64,000 bases of DNA from Campylobacter concisus. GTDB lineage: Bacteria > Campylobacterota > Campylobacteria > Campylobacterales > Campylobacteraceae. The stretch lies in the NCBI RefSeq assembly GCF_003048835.2, contig NZ_CP060705.1:310001-374000 (forward strand). The letters run 5' to 3'. The notes beneath the pieces were generated by a model, which searched no databases, was not told the origin of the DNA, and saw only the letters and a program-made list of their open reading frames with translations. Within the stretch, counting starts at the first letter, position 1. Each line of letters begins with the position of its first letter. A program made the translations under genes and the position numbers. Positions 1-11,978 of this stretch are shown one piece after another.

Positions 1-66
1 TTTATTCTTGATATTTTATTGCGAATGTCGCCGTTAAATTTAGTGCTATTTTTAAAAAGATAAATT

Positions 67-1164
67 TTACGCGAAAAATATCTCGCTTTTTAGGCGAAGC
101 AAACATAGATAGGCGCTTAGTACGCTTTGCTCTCTAACGTAGTTGCGCTCCCCTTTTAAAAGTAGCCTCTCAACCTCGATGTTGCCGTTTCTATCGCCAG
201 CTGCGACATATACCGTGCCAACTGGCTTGCTAGCTGTGCCCCCACCTGGTCCTGCTATGCCACTTATAGCAAGCGCAAAATCCGCATTTGTCGTGCTTAG
301 CGTGCCTTTTACCATCGCTTTTACGCAAGGCTCGCTCACAGCTCCGTAACTATCTAAAATCTCATCCTCAACGCCCAGCCACTCGTGCTTTATGTGATTT
401 GCATAAGTTACTAACGAGCCATCAAAGCTAGCTGATATGCCGCCATATCTTGTAAATTTAGCCGCCGCAAGCCCAGCCGTGCAAGACTCAGCAAATGAAA
501 TTTTAAGTCCCTTTTGCATGAGCTTTTTTGCTACAAATTTGATCACATCTTTTTGCGGGATAAATTTTTGCGAAAATAGCGTTTTTACCCCTTGTAAAAA
601 GCTCTCGATCTGGCCAAATTTATTGCTTTTTGCCCTTACTAGTATCAAATTTGGCAGGATCTGTGCAAGAGTGATATCGACCTCGTAAGTTTTAGCAAGT
701 GGTAGCATAAGGATCTTAGCACTATCTGCGTCGATGTCTATTAGATGAAAGTAGCTAAAATCAGGCTCGTACTCGGTGAGAAACTCGCCTAGCTCTTTAT
801 TTGGATTAGCTTTTATGAGATTTATCTGAGCGTTATTTAGGCTGGCTAAAAAGCTATTTTTTGAGTAGTCTAAGCTATCTTTAAGTGCAAGTGTAGTGCT
901 ATCTTTTAGCTCGAGCGAGCCCCCAGTTAGCGTCGCCATGATCTTTGCGGCGATGGCAAAATTTTCATCTGAGCCAAAAATGCTTACAAAGTCGTAATCT
1001 TTTGATAAATTTTCGATTATAAAAGGTAGCTCTTTGCTATTTTTGGGAGCAAAACTAACCACTCCAAGCTCGCCAAAATGATCCTCGTAGCTTTGAAAAA
1101 TGTAGTTTAGAAATTCTCTATTTATCTCAAGATCTTCGCCTATTATCAAGATACTTTGTCTCAT
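67..1164 (-). CDS. cinA: CinA-like protein, PncC-type amidohydrolase
   Basis: The C-terminal half (about residues 215-360) carries the CinA C-terminal domain, with the motifs FAESCTAGL and SGIAGPGGG. In this family the domain deamidates nicotinamide mononucleotide in pyridine nucleotide salvage. The N-terminal about 200 residues occupy the place of the MoCF-like domain but are divergent, and the protein (365 aa) is somewhat shorter than typical full-length CinA (about 410 aa). It is divergent from ileS with 95 bp between starts. The ATG start follows an AAGGAGC ribosome-binding site. Family assignment is secure; activity is inferred from the family. Confidence 0.9.
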   Translation of the reverse strand: MRQSILIIGEDLEINREFLNYIFQSYEDHFGELGVVSFAPKNSKELPFIIENLSKDYDFVSIFGSDENFAIAAKIMATLTGGSLELKDSTTLALKDSLDYSKNSFLASLNNAQINLIKANPNKELGEFLTEYEPDFSYFHLIDIDADSAKILMLPLAKTYEVDITLAQILPNLILVRAKSNKFGQIESFLQGVKTLFSQKFIPQKDVIKFVAKKLMQKGLKISFAESCTAGLAAAKFTRYGGISASFDGSLVTYANHIKHEWLGVEDEILDSYGAVSEPCVKAMVKGTLSTTNADFALAISGIAGPGGGTASKPVGTVYVAAGDRNGNIEVERLLLKGERNYVREQSVLSAYLCLLRLKSEIFFA

Positions 1165-1259
1165 TTTTAAGCTCCTTTTTTTGCCTCATTATACTATTTT
1201 TCAGTGTGATTTAACCAGCACAGGTGTAAAATTAACAAATTTTAAAATCAAGGTAAAAA

Positions 1260-4016
1260 ATGGACTACAAAGAGACACTTTTACTCCCAGAGACAAATTT
1301 CCCGATGCGCGGAAATCTCCCACAAAATGAACCACAAAGACTAAAATCATGGTACGAAGAGCGCAAGGTTTACGAAAAAATGAAGAAAAACCGCCAAAAT
1401 GCGGCTAAAAGCTTCAACATCCACGACGGCCCTCCGTATGCAAACGGACACCTACACATCGGCCACGCGTTAAATAAAATTTTAAAAGATATCATTACAA
1501 AAACGCACTATTTTTATGGCGAAAACGTCCGCTACGTGCCAGGCTGGGACTGCCACGGCTTGCCGATCGAGCAGCAAGTCGAAGTAAAGCTTGGCGATAA
1601 GAAAAAAGAGCTTAGCAAGGTCGAGATCAGGGAGCTTTGCAGGCAGCACGCGAGAGAATTTATAGACATTCAAAGAAATGAATTTAAAAGCCTTGGCATC
1701 ATCGGCGACTTTGAAAATCCATACATGACGATGAAATTTGAGTTTGAGGCTGACATCTACAAAGCGCTTTGCGAGATCGCTAAAAAGGGGCTTTTAGTAG
1801 AGAGAAGCAAGCCAGTTTATTGGAGCTGGGCAGCTAGATCGGCGTTAGCTGAAGCTGAGGTCGAGTACGAGGAGAAAGAGGATTACTCTATTTACGTAGC
1901 CTTTGAGCTTGACAGCGACGCACTTGAGAAGCTTGGCGTAAAAGAGGCGAGTGCTGTCATCTGGACGACCACGCCTTGGACACTTCCAGCAAATCAAGCC
2001 ATAAGCCTAAATCCAGATGAAATTTACGTCCTAACAGCTGAAAATTTAATCTTTGCAAAGCCGCTACTTGAAAGCGTTGTGCAGAGTGGTCTAAGCAAGG
2101 GCGAGGTCAAAAAAGAGTTTAAATCAAGTCTGCTTGAAAACACTCACGCGATAAATCCACTAAATGGTAGACAATCTAAATTTTTACTAGGCGACCACGT
2201 CATGATGGATGGGGGCACTGGACTTGTTCACACAGCTCCAGGTCACGGCGAGGACGACTACTACGTATGTTTGAAATATGGTTTTAGTGAAATTTTGATG
2301 CCAGTTGATGATGGTGGCTGCTACGATGAAAGCATAAAACATCACGGGCTGTTTAGAAGCGACGTGGTAGATGAGTTTGTCGGTATGCACATCTTTAAAG
2401 CAAATGAGAAAATTTTAGAGCTACTTGGCAAAAATTTACTTAGCGTCTCTAAATTTAGACACTCTTATCCATTTTGCTGGAGAACGCACAAGCCTGTCAT
2501 TTATAGAGCCACAAAGCAGTGGTTTATAGCTATGGACGAGGCTAAACTAGGTGGCAAAACGCTTAGGCAAACAGCGCTAAAAGAGCTTGAAAAGGTTAAA
2601 TTCTACCCAAGCGTGGGCATAAAAAGAATAGGCTCGATGATAGAAAATCGCCCAGACTGGTGCATCTCTCGTCAGCGTGACTGGGGCGTGCCGATCGCGT
2701 TTTTCAGAGACAAAGCGACAAAAGAAGTTATATTTGATAGTGAAATTTTAGACCACATCGCAGGCATCTTTAAAGAAAAAGGCGCTGATGCGTGGTGGGC
2801 GCTAAGCATAGACGAGCTTTTACTAAAAGGCTCAAAATACAAAGCTGAAAATTTAGAAAAAGTGATGGATATCCTTGACGTATGGTTTGATAGCGGCTCG
2901 ACATGGCATGCGGTCTTGCAAAGCGATGAGTACGACGCTGGCAAATACCCTTCAAGTATGTATTTAGAGGGTTCAGATCAGCACAGAGGCTGGTTTCAAA
3001 GCTCGCTTTTAGTAAGCACAGCTGTAAATTCTCACGCACCTTATGAGAGCATACTAACTCACGGCTTTACCGTCGATGCCAAAGGCGAGAAGATGAGTAA
3101 AAGTAAGGGCAACGTTATCGCTCCACAAGATGTGGCTAAAACTCACGGCGTCGAAATTTTACGCCTTTGGGTTGGTATGAGTGATTATTCAAGTGATCTA
3201 AAAATAAGCGAAGATATATTAAAACAAATAAGCGAGCAATACCGCAAAATCCGCAACACGATCCGCTTTTTACTAGCAAACGTAAATGACCTTGAGAGCC
3301 TGAATACAGAGTTTAATATCCTTGATAAATGGATACTAGCACGCGCCAAAAAGGTCTTTGACGAGGCGAGCGCTTGCTTTAAAAACTACGACTTTTCAAA
3401 GGGCTTTAATATCCTTTTAAATTTCCTTTCAGCCGATCTTAGCGGCGTATATCTTGATGTTTGCAAAGATAGACTTTACTGCGACGCAAAAGACGCCCCA
3501 AGAAGAAGATCAGCTCAAAGCGCAATGGCGATCATCACAAAGACATTGCTCCCACTCATCGCTCCAACGCTTACTTACACCGTTGATGAGGTGATGGACT
3601 ACGCTCCAAAGATCATCAAAGGCGAGGCGAAAGACGCGTTTGACTTAGTCTATGAGCCAATTAAATTTGACCTTAGCTTTGAAGATGAGATACTTTTTGC
3701 CAGCAGGGAGAAATTTAACGAGATCGTGGATGTTCTTAAAAAGGACAAAAAGATAAAATCAACTCTAGAGCTAAGCTTAGAGACCACAAACCACAGCATC
3801 ACAGGCTACGACGAGCGCGAAGTGGCTGATCTTTATATGGTAAGCTCAGTTAGGCCTTATGATGATAGCGAGCCATTAGCTGAGTTTGAGCTAGAGGGCG
3901 ATAAATTTAAGATCATAGCAAGCAACCTTCACAAATGCCCAAGATGCTGGAAATTTAACGCTAGCAAAGAAGACGCGCTATGCCCAAGATGTGAAGAAGT
4001 CATAAGTGCTAAGTGA
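1260..4016 (+). CDS. ileS: Isoleucyl-tRNA synthetase
   Basis: Class I aminoacyl-tRNA synthetase of 918 aa that charges tRNA-Ile. The HIGH signature (HLHIGH, about residues 64-69) and the KMSKS loop ([10 protein letters not shown], about residue 611) are both present, with the long CP1 editing insertion between them. The C-terminus holds a four-cysteine zinc site (CPRCW and CPRCEE), usual for bacterial IleRS. It starts ten bases after an AAGG ribosome-binding site and leads a transcription unit that continues into a small membrane ORF, gatA, guaB and metX. Confidence 0.98.
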   Translation: MDYKETLLLPETNFPMRGNLPQNEPQRLKSWYEERKVYEKMKKNRQNAAKSFNIHDGPPYANGHLHIGHALNKILKDIITKTHYFYGENVRYVPGWDCHGLPIEQQVEVKLGDKKKELSKVEIRELCRQHAREFIDIQRNEFKSLGIIGDFENPYMTMKFEFEADIYKALCEIAKKGLLVERSKPVYWSWAARSALAEAEVEYEEKEDYSIYVAFELDSDALEKLGVKEASAVIWTTTPWTLPANQAISLNPDEIYVLTAENLIFAKPLLESVVQSGLSKGEVKKEFKSSLLENTHAINPLNGRQSKFLLGDHVMMDGGTGLVHTAPGHGEDDYYVCLKYGFSEILMPVDDGGCYDESIKHHGLFRSDVVDEFVGMHIFKANEKILELLGKNLLSVSKFRHSYPFCWRTHKPVIYRATKQWFIAMDEAKLGGKTLRQTALKELEKVKFYPSVGIKRIGSMIENRPDWCISRQRDWGVPIAFFRDKATKEVIFDSEILDHIAGIFKEKGADAWWALSIDELLLKGSKYKAENLEKVMDILDVWFDSGSTWHAVLQSDEYDAGKYPSSMYLEGSDQHRGWFQSSLLVSTAVNSHAPYESILTHGFTVDAKGEKMSKSKGNVIAPQDVAKTHGVEILRLWVGMSDYSSDLKISEDILKQISEQYRKIRNTIRFLLANVNDLESLNTEFNILDKWILARAKKVFDEASACFKNYDFSKGFNILLNFLSADLSGVYLDVCKDRLYCDAKDAPRRRSAQSAMAIITKTLLPLIAPTLTYTVDEVMDYAPKIIKGEAKDAFDLVYEPIKFDLSFEDEILFASREKFNEIVDVLKKDKKIKSTLELSLETTNHSITGYDEREVADLYMVSSVRPYDDSEPLAEFELEGDKFKIIASNLHKCPRCWKFNASKEDALCPRCEEVISAK

Positions 4017-4110
4017 GCCAGTAAGCGCAACTATCATAATAGCAACGATCGCTGCGGTGGTCGTTGTTAGTTTGTTTGGCATATTTTTGGTTAATAAATT
4101 TAAAGGATAA
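4006..4110 (+). CDS. Small hydrophobic single-pass membrane protein (34 aa)
   Basis: A GTG-initiated 34-codon frame overlaps the last 11 bases of ileS and ends 5 bp before gatA. The product is one hydrophobic helix (about residues 8-29, rich in I, V, A) followed by a short basic tail (NKFKG), so it should sit in the inner membrane. An equivalent tiny integral membrane ORF lies between ileS and gatA in C. jejuni as I recall it. Translational coupling to ileS is likely. Function unknown; the case rests on length, composition and conserved position. Confidence 0.6.
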   Translation: MLSEPVSATIIIATIAAVVVVSLFGIFLVNKFKG

Positions 4111-4115
4111 AAATA

Positions 4116-6926
<2,811 letters not shown>

Positions 6927-6927
<1 letters not shown>

Positions 6928-8033
6928 TGTTAAATCTGCAAACTAGAACTATTAAATTTAACGAGCCACTCTATCTTGAGAGTGGCCGTATGCTATCAAA
7001 TTTCAAGCTTATTTATGAGACTTACGGCACGCTAAATGCTGATAAAAGCAACGTTATCGTGATCTGTCACGCCCTAACTGGCTCACACCACGCAGCTGGC
7101 ACATACGCAGGCGATGAGAAAGCTGGCTGGTGGGACGGGCTAATAGGCAGCAAAAAGGCGGTCGATACCGATAAATTTTACGTTATTTGCGTAAATATCC
7201 TAGGCTCGTGTTTTGGCTCGACCTCGCCGCTAAGTGTTGATAGAAGTAGCGGCAAAGAGTATAGGCTAAATTTCCCAGTCCTTGCCATAAGTGACGTGGT
7301 AAAGGCGCAGATGAGGCTATTTAGCGAGCTTGGCATCACAAGGGCAAGAGCCGTGATAGGCGGCAGTCTTGGCGGTATGCAAGCCCTTTGCTACGCTATC
7401 GAGTTTCCAGAATTTGCGCAAGATATCATAATGCTTGCAAGCACCTATCAGACTAAGCCTTGGGCGATAGCGTTTAATAAAATCGCCATTGAAGCTATTT
7501 TAAACGATGAAAATTTCAAAAACGGCGAATACGACGTGGAATTTATAAGAAAAAATGGGCTAAAAGGCATGGCTTACGGCAGGATGGCAGGGCACATCAG
7601 CTTCTTAAGCCCTGATAGCATGGATAAAAAATTTGGACGCAACTACGTCGAAACTGACGGCCTTTACGATCTTTTTGGACATTTTCAGGTAGATCGCTAC
7701 ATGGAGTATAACGGCTACAACTTCCCAAAGAGGTTTGACCCGCTAAGCTACCTATATATCGTAAAGATGATGAATATCTTTGACTGCACAAGGCACTACG
7801 ATAGCCTAAAAGACGCACTTGCGCCGATCAAAGCAAATCTGCATCTAATCGCTTTCAAAGGTGATCTACTCTTTCCGCCAAGCTGCATGAGAGAAATTTA
7901 TGACGCACTTTGCGAGATGGGCAGAGGCGCAAAGACAAATTTTATAGAGATAGATAGCAACTACGGCCATGACGCCTTTTTGGTCGAGATAGAAAAATTT
8001 GATGGATATATAAAAAATATATTAAAAGGATAG
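6927..8033 (+). CDS. metX: Homoserine O-acetyltransferase
   Basis: Alpha/beta-hydrolase-fold acyltransferase of 368 aa that activates L-homoserine for methionine synthesis. Seen: CHALTGSHH oxyanion region, the nucleophile elbow GGSLGGMQ (about residue 146), a late acid-residue segment (FKGDLLFPP) and the catalytic His in YGHDAFL near the C-terminus. The MetX family normally uses acetyl-CoA; succinyl specificity cannot be excluded from sequence alone. A GTG start overlaps the guaB stop. Confidence 0.93.
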
Positions 8034-8036
8034 AAA

Positions 8037-8228
8037 ATGGAGCAAAAAGAGCAAAGTTTTGAAGAGAAATTAGCCCTTGCTGATAAAATTTTAAACGATC
8101 TAAATAAAGATGATGTTAGCTTAGAAAACAGCATAAAGCTGCACGAGCAGGGCAAAAAGCTCTTAAATGAAGCAAGAGAAATTTTAGAAAACGCAAAACT
8201 TAGCATAAAGCAGGTGGATGATGAGTAA
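8037..8228 (+). CDS. xseB: Exodeoxyribonuclease VII small subunit
   Basis: 63-aa protein with the typical XseB helical hairpin: FEEKLALADKILNDL, then LENSIKLHEQGKKLL. It associates with XseA to form exonuclease VII, which degrades single-stranded DNA. xseA is not in the window. It starts 3 bp after metX behind an AAAAGGATAG ribosome-binding site and overlaps the next gene by 11 bp. The small size and motif fit the family well. Confidence 0.88.
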   Translation: MEQKEQSFEEKLALADKILNDLNKDDVSLENSIKLHEQGKKLLNEAREILENAKLSIKQVDDE

Positions 8229-9015
8229 AATTTGCGCCCTTCAGCTACCAACGCAGCCTTTAAGCGAGGCGAGGCTTGATTATTACCTTAAAATTTGCGC
8301 TGATGAAAACGCAAGGCTGGTTGTCCTTGGCGAATACGTGCTAAATAGCTTCTTTAAAGAGCTTGCCACCATGCCAAAAAGCCTCATAAAAGAGCAGAGT
8401 GAGCGCAAAAAAGAGGCACTCTTTGCGATGGCAAAAAAGTATGATCTAAACATCATCGCACCTATCATAAATTTAAAAGGCAAGGAGATTTTTAAGAGCC
8501 TAGCTAAATTTAGTCCAACTCAAGTAAAGCTATATGATCAGCAGATCCTCATGCCTTATGCGCACTGGAACGAGGCGAAGTTTTTTAGCAATACAAGCGA
8601 GGAGCTAAATTTACCTATCTTTACATACGATAAATTTAAGGTTGGTGTCATGTTTGGCTTCGAGGCGCATTTTGATGTGTGCTGGGCGTATATGAGCGCT
8701 AAAAAGGTCGATATCGTGCTTGTGCCAACGGCTTGCACGTTTTTCTCGCAGGCGCGCTGGGAGGAGCTTTTAAAGGTTAGAGCCTTTACAAACAACCTCT
8801 ATGTGCTTCGCGTAAATCGCGTGGGAAGCCACAAGAGCGAGGATGAGCAGTGGAGTTTTTACGGCGACTCGATGCTTATTAGCCCATTTGGTGAGGTTAA
8901 GAACAGGCTTGGCAAAAATGAAGAGATGATGATCGATGAGCTTAGTAAAAAGGAGCTTAGCGAGGCTAGAAGCACCTGGGGCTTTATGCAGATAGAGGCT
9001 AAATTTAAAAGATGA
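8218..9015 (+). CDS. Carbon-nitrogen hydrolase (nitrilase superfamily)
   Basis: 265-aa member of the nitrilase/amidase superfamily. The Glu-Lys-Cys triad is probably Glu in VVLGEYV, Lys in WNEAKFF and Cys in VPTACTFF. This family hydrolyses amides or nitriles; the substrate cannot be told from the sequence. It overlaps xseB by 11 bp and the tag gene by 4 bp, so it is translated from the same message. Two adjacent ATG codons (8218 and 8221) are possible starts. Confidence 0.85.
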   Translation: MMSKICALQLPTQPLSEARLDYYLKICADENARLVVLGEYVLNSFFKELATMPKSLIKEQSERKKEALFAMAKKYDLNIIAPIINLKGKEIFKSLAKFSPTQVKLYDQQILMPYAHWNEAKFFSNTSEELNLPIFTYDKFKVGVMFGFEAHFDVCWAYMSAKKVDIVLVPTACTFFSQARWEELLKVRAFTNNLYVLRVNRVGSHKSEDEQWSFYGDSMLISPFGEVKNRLGKNEEMMIDELSKKELSEARSTWGFMQIEAKFKR

Positions 9016-9572
9016 AACGCTGCGTCTGGGCGGATAAGAGCGAGTTTAGCAAGAGCTATCACGACTGTGAGTGGGGCAGGACGGTCAAAGATGATAAGAA
9101 ATTCTTTGAAATGCTCATTTTAGAGGGCTTTCAAGCAGGCCTTAGCTGGGACTATGTGCTACGAAAAAGAGCTGGGCTTGCTCAAATTTTAGACGGCTTT
9201 GATGCAAAAAAGATCGCTAGCTATGACGAGGCAAAGCTTCAAAGCCTTTTAAGCGATGATAGAGCGATCAAAAACCGCCTCAAAATTTACTCTTTGCCAA
9301 AAAATGCCAAGGCTTTTTTAGGGCTTTGCGCCGAGTTTGGCTCGTTTTATAACTACATCTATAAATTTACAAATGGCAAGCGCGTGATAAATGACATAAA
9401 AAGCGCTAAGGACATGCCAACAAGTAGCGAGCTCTCGCTGCGCATCTCAAAAGATATGAAAAAGCGTGGCTTTAAATTTGTAGGCGCTGTGATCATCTAC
9501 TCATTTTTACAAGGCGTTGGCGTCATCGATGATCACGAAAATGAGTGCTTTTGCAAAGGAATTTCGGAGTGA
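9012..9572 (+). CDS. tag: DNA-3-methyladenine glycosylase I
   Basis: 186-aa helix-hairpin-helix base-excision glycosylase that removes 3-methyladenine from alkylated DNA. The zinc-binding residues known from E. coli TAG are at the same positions here: Cys4, His17, His175 and Cys179. The motif CVWADKSEFSKSYHDCEWG at the N-terminus is diagnostic. It overlaps the upstream hydrolase by 4 bp and is followed 3 bp later by a MmcQ/YjbR-like gene, so DNA repair genes are clustered here. Confidence 0.96.
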   Translation: MKRCVWADKSEFSKSYHDCEWGRTVKDDKKFFEMLILEGFQAGLSWDYVLRKRAGLAQILDGFDAKKIASYDEAKLQSLLSDDRAIKNRLKIYSLPKNAKAFLGLCAEFGSFYNYIYKFTNGKRVINDIKSAKDMPTSSELSLRISKDMKKRGFKFVGAVIIYSFLQGVGVIDDHENECFCKGISE

Positions 9573-9575
9573 AAT

Positions 9576-9929
9576 TTGAAACGAAGTGACGTTGAAAAAT
9601 ATATAAAAGAGAAATTTGACATTTTAGGTGAGCAAATTTTCCCAAAGTATCCAAAATTTAGTGTATTTCGTCACAAGGAAAACAAGAAGTGGTTTGCGTT
9701 ACTTATGCAGATAAGCGCTAGCAAGCTAGGTCTTAGAAGTGATGAGATGATTGAAGTTTTAAATCTAAAATGCAGTCCAGATCTAGCGATGGTGCTAGTT
9801 GATGAGCGGCAAATTTTTAAAGCATATCACATGAATAAAAAACACTGGATAAGCGTAAATTTAAATTCCAAAATCTCACAAAAAACCGTTTTTGACCTGA
9901 TAGAAGAGAGCTTTAGCTTAAGCAAATAA
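9576..9929 (+). CDS. MmcQ/YjbR family protein
   Basis: 117-aa protein of the MmcQ/YjbR (CyaY-like fold) family, recognised by FRHKENKKWFALLMQI and by the C-terminal AYHMNKKHWISVNL segment. Members are small DNA-binding-fold proteins of unknown role. It uses a TTG start with GGAGTGAAA upstream, 3 bp after tag, and ends the operon. Whether it acts in alkylation repair with tag is only suggested by position. Confidence 0.8.
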   Translation: MKRSDVEKYIKEKFDILGEQIFPKYPKFSVFRHKENKKWFALLMQISASKLGLRSDEMIEVLNLKCSPDLAMVLVDERQIFKAYHMNKKHWISVNLNSKISQKTVFDLIEESFSLSK

Positions 9930-9994
9930 AAGCCATTTTTCAGCCTTAAATTTAGTAGTTTTTGTTAAAATCACGAAAAACTTAAGGATAAAAT

Positions 9995-11323
9995 TTGCAA
10001 GAGCTAAACAACGAGATCAAAAAAGTCCATTTCATAGGCATCGGCGGTATCGGCATCTCAGCCATCGCTAGATTTTTACACGAAAAAGGCCATAAGATAA
10101 GCGGTAGCGACATCAAAGAGAGCAAGACGACGCTAGAGCTAAAAGATGAAGGCATCGAGGTCATCACGCCGCACTGCAAAGAGGCGATAAAAGACCAAGA
10201 CTTCGTGGTTTATTCAGCCGCGATAAAAGAAGACAACATCGAGCTAGTGGAGGCCAGAAACAAGGGCATAAAGTGCTTTTCAAGAAAAGAAATTTTGCCT
10301 TATGTGCTTGAAGATAAGTGCGTTTTCGCAGTGGCTGGCGCACACGGCAAAAGTACGACTTCAGCGATGCTAGCAAGCCTTATTGAAGGCTCAGTCATCA
10401 TCGGCGCCATTTCAAAGCAGTTTGGCTCAAATATGCGCTACGCCAAAAGCGATAACGTCGTATTTGAGGCTGATGAGAGCGATTCTAGCTTTCTAAACTC
10501 AAACCCATATCTAGCCATCGTGACAAACGCAGAGCCAGAGCATATGGAGCACTACGATTATGATCTAGCTAAATTTTACGCAGCATACAAGGGCTTTTTG
10601 GAGCGCGCAAAGGTTAGAGTGATAAACGCTGAGGACGAGTTTTTAAGCACGCTTAAGCTTGATGCGATCAGACTTTACCCAAGCAGTGATATCACCGAGC
10701 TTACGATGGTTGTAAGAGACTATCAGCCATACACCAGCTTTAACCTTAAAAATTTAGGCAAATTTGAAGCCTTTGGCATGGGCGAGCACATCGCCATAGA
10801 TGCATCTTTGGCTATTCTAGCTGCGATGCACGAGACGCCGCTTAAAGACATAAGAGAAAATTTACTAAATTTTAAAGGCATCAAAAAGCGTTTTGACATA
10901 CTTAGTGCAAACAAAAATTTTGTCCTTATTGACGACTACGCACACCATCCAACCGAGATAAAAGCGACGTTAAAATCAGTCTTTGAATACGCAAAAATTT
11001 TAGGCATAAATAGCGTCACAGCGATATTTCAGCCACACCGCTACACAAGGCTTAGCACAAATTTACCTGGCTTTAAAGAGTGCTTTAAGGGCGTTGATGA
11101 GCTTGTTATCTTGCCAGTTTATGCAGCCGGAGAAAATCCGATCGAAGTTGATATGAAGAGCGAATTTAGCGAGTATAACCCGATCTTTACCGATAAGGTC
11201 GAGAGGGTTGAAGAGGGGATAGAATTTACAGATGAATTTGGTGTGAAAAACCGCCTAAGTGACGGCATCGTAGTTGGCTTTGGAGCGGGCGATATCAGCG
11301 TGCAACTAAGAGGCGGATATTAA
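9995..11323 (+). CDS. murC: UDP-N-acetylmuramate-L-alanine ligase
   Basis: 442-aa Mur ligase that adds L-Ala to UDP-MurNAc in peptidoglycan synthesis, in the cytoplasm. Seen: the N-terminal Rossmann GIGGIGISAIA, the ATP loop AGAHGKSTTSAM (about residues 112-123), DDYAHHPTE, and a C-terminal FGAGDIS motif. A TTG start follows TTAAGGATAAAAT. A TAAAAT -10-like box lies just upstream (about 9966-9971). The stop overlaps the next ATG by one base. Confidence 0.97.
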   Translation: MQELNNEIKKVHFIGIGGIGISAIARFLHEKGHKISGSDIKESKTTLELKDEGIEVITPHCKEAIKDQDFVVYSAAIKEDNIELVEARNKGIKCFSRKEILPYVLEDKCVFAVAGAHGKSTTSAMLASLIEGSVIIGAISKQFGSNMRYAKSDNVVFEADESDSSFLNSNPYLAIVTNAEPEHMEHYDYDLAKFYAAYKGFLERAKVRVINAEDEFLSTLKLDAIRLYPSSDITELTMVVRDYQPYTSFNLKNLGKFEAFGMGEHIAIDASLAILAAMHETPLKDIRENLLNFKGIKKRFDILSANKNFVLIDDYAHHPTEIKATLKSVFEYAKILGINSVTAIFQPHRYTRLSTNLPGFKECFKGVDELVILPVYAAGENPIEVDMKSEFSEYNPIFTDKVERVEEGIEFTDEFGVKNRLSDGIVVGFGAGDISVQLRGGY

Positions 11324-11640
11324 TGGATCTAAGTAGTTTCAAGCCTCAAGATGAAAATGAAATTTTAAAAGAGATAAAAGAAAAAGAGCTAAGCGAGAAT
11401 GAAATTTCTAGCCTTATAAATTTAGGTAAAAAAGATATCTTGATAGCCCTTGCAAGGTCGCAAAAGCTAAATAGCGCTCAGATAAAAGATATGCTGCCAA
11501 ATGCCCCGTATCTGGCCGTTTGCTTGCTGGTTGAAAAGCAAGATATCAGCGAGGTTAGAGCTGAAATTTTAGAAAAGATCAAGCCTCATGCAGAGCTTTA
11601 CAAAGAGCTCATCGCAAAGTATAAAGGCGTAAAATGGTAA
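11323..11640 (+). CDS. Hypothetical helical protein (105 aa)
   Basis: 105-aa, highly charged, predicted mostly helical protein without a motif I recognise. It starts one base inside murC and its end overlaps the following membrane-protein gene by 7 bp, so it belongs to the murC-mutS2 operon. Codon use resembles its neighbours, arguing that it is a real gene rather than a shadow. The pattern of short helices (ISSLINLGKKDILIALARSQ) is reminiscent of a HEAT-like repeat, which is inference only. Confidence 0.75.
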   Translation: MDLSSFKPQDENEILKEIKEKELSENEISSLINLGKKDILIALARSQKLNSAQIKDMLPNAPYLAVCLLVEKQDISEVRAEILEKIKPHAELYKELIAKYKGVKW

Positions 11641-11978
11641 GAAATTTGATAATAATCGCCGGCGTGATGCTGCTTTTTGGAGCGATCTGGGCGATAAAAG
11701 ATGAAAAGATCAGCAAAAGCATAAAAGTGCTCGTTAGCGCAGTGCTTGTAGTGATCCTTGTTTGCGTCTATTTTTACGAGGAGAATTTATCCAAAAACGA
11801 GGACGCCATATCAAAGCTAGTGACTGACTTTAAGCAGGGTAAAGTGCTAAAATGCGGCGATCACAACGTCAGTAATAAGAAATTTAACTACGAATTTGGC
11901 ACGGCGTCATTTTTACCAAAGCGAGAATTTAGTGATCTTTCAGGCGTCATCGTGCCTATAACGAGCTGCGAGCAATGA
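11634..11978 (+). CDS. Small membrane protein (114 aa)
   Basis: Two hydrophobic helices at the N-terminus (about residues 4-20 and 32-48) precede a C-terminal soluble domain with cysteines (KCGDHN and a final SCEQ). The topology suggests an inner-membrane protein with its soluble part on one face. It overlaps the upstream hypothetical gene by 7 bp and mutS2 by 4 bp. No family is recognised; function unknown. Confidence 0.75.
   Translation: MVRNLIIIAGVMLLFGAIWAIKDEKISKSIKVLVSAVLVVILVCVYFYEENLSKNEDAISKLVTDFKQGKVLKCGDHNVSNKKFNYEFGTASFLPKREFSDLSGVIVPITSCEQ

Noticed and set aside
1-66. Possible start or end of another gene at the left edge
   Set aside because: No start codon or recognisable coding sequence on either strand in this short stretch.
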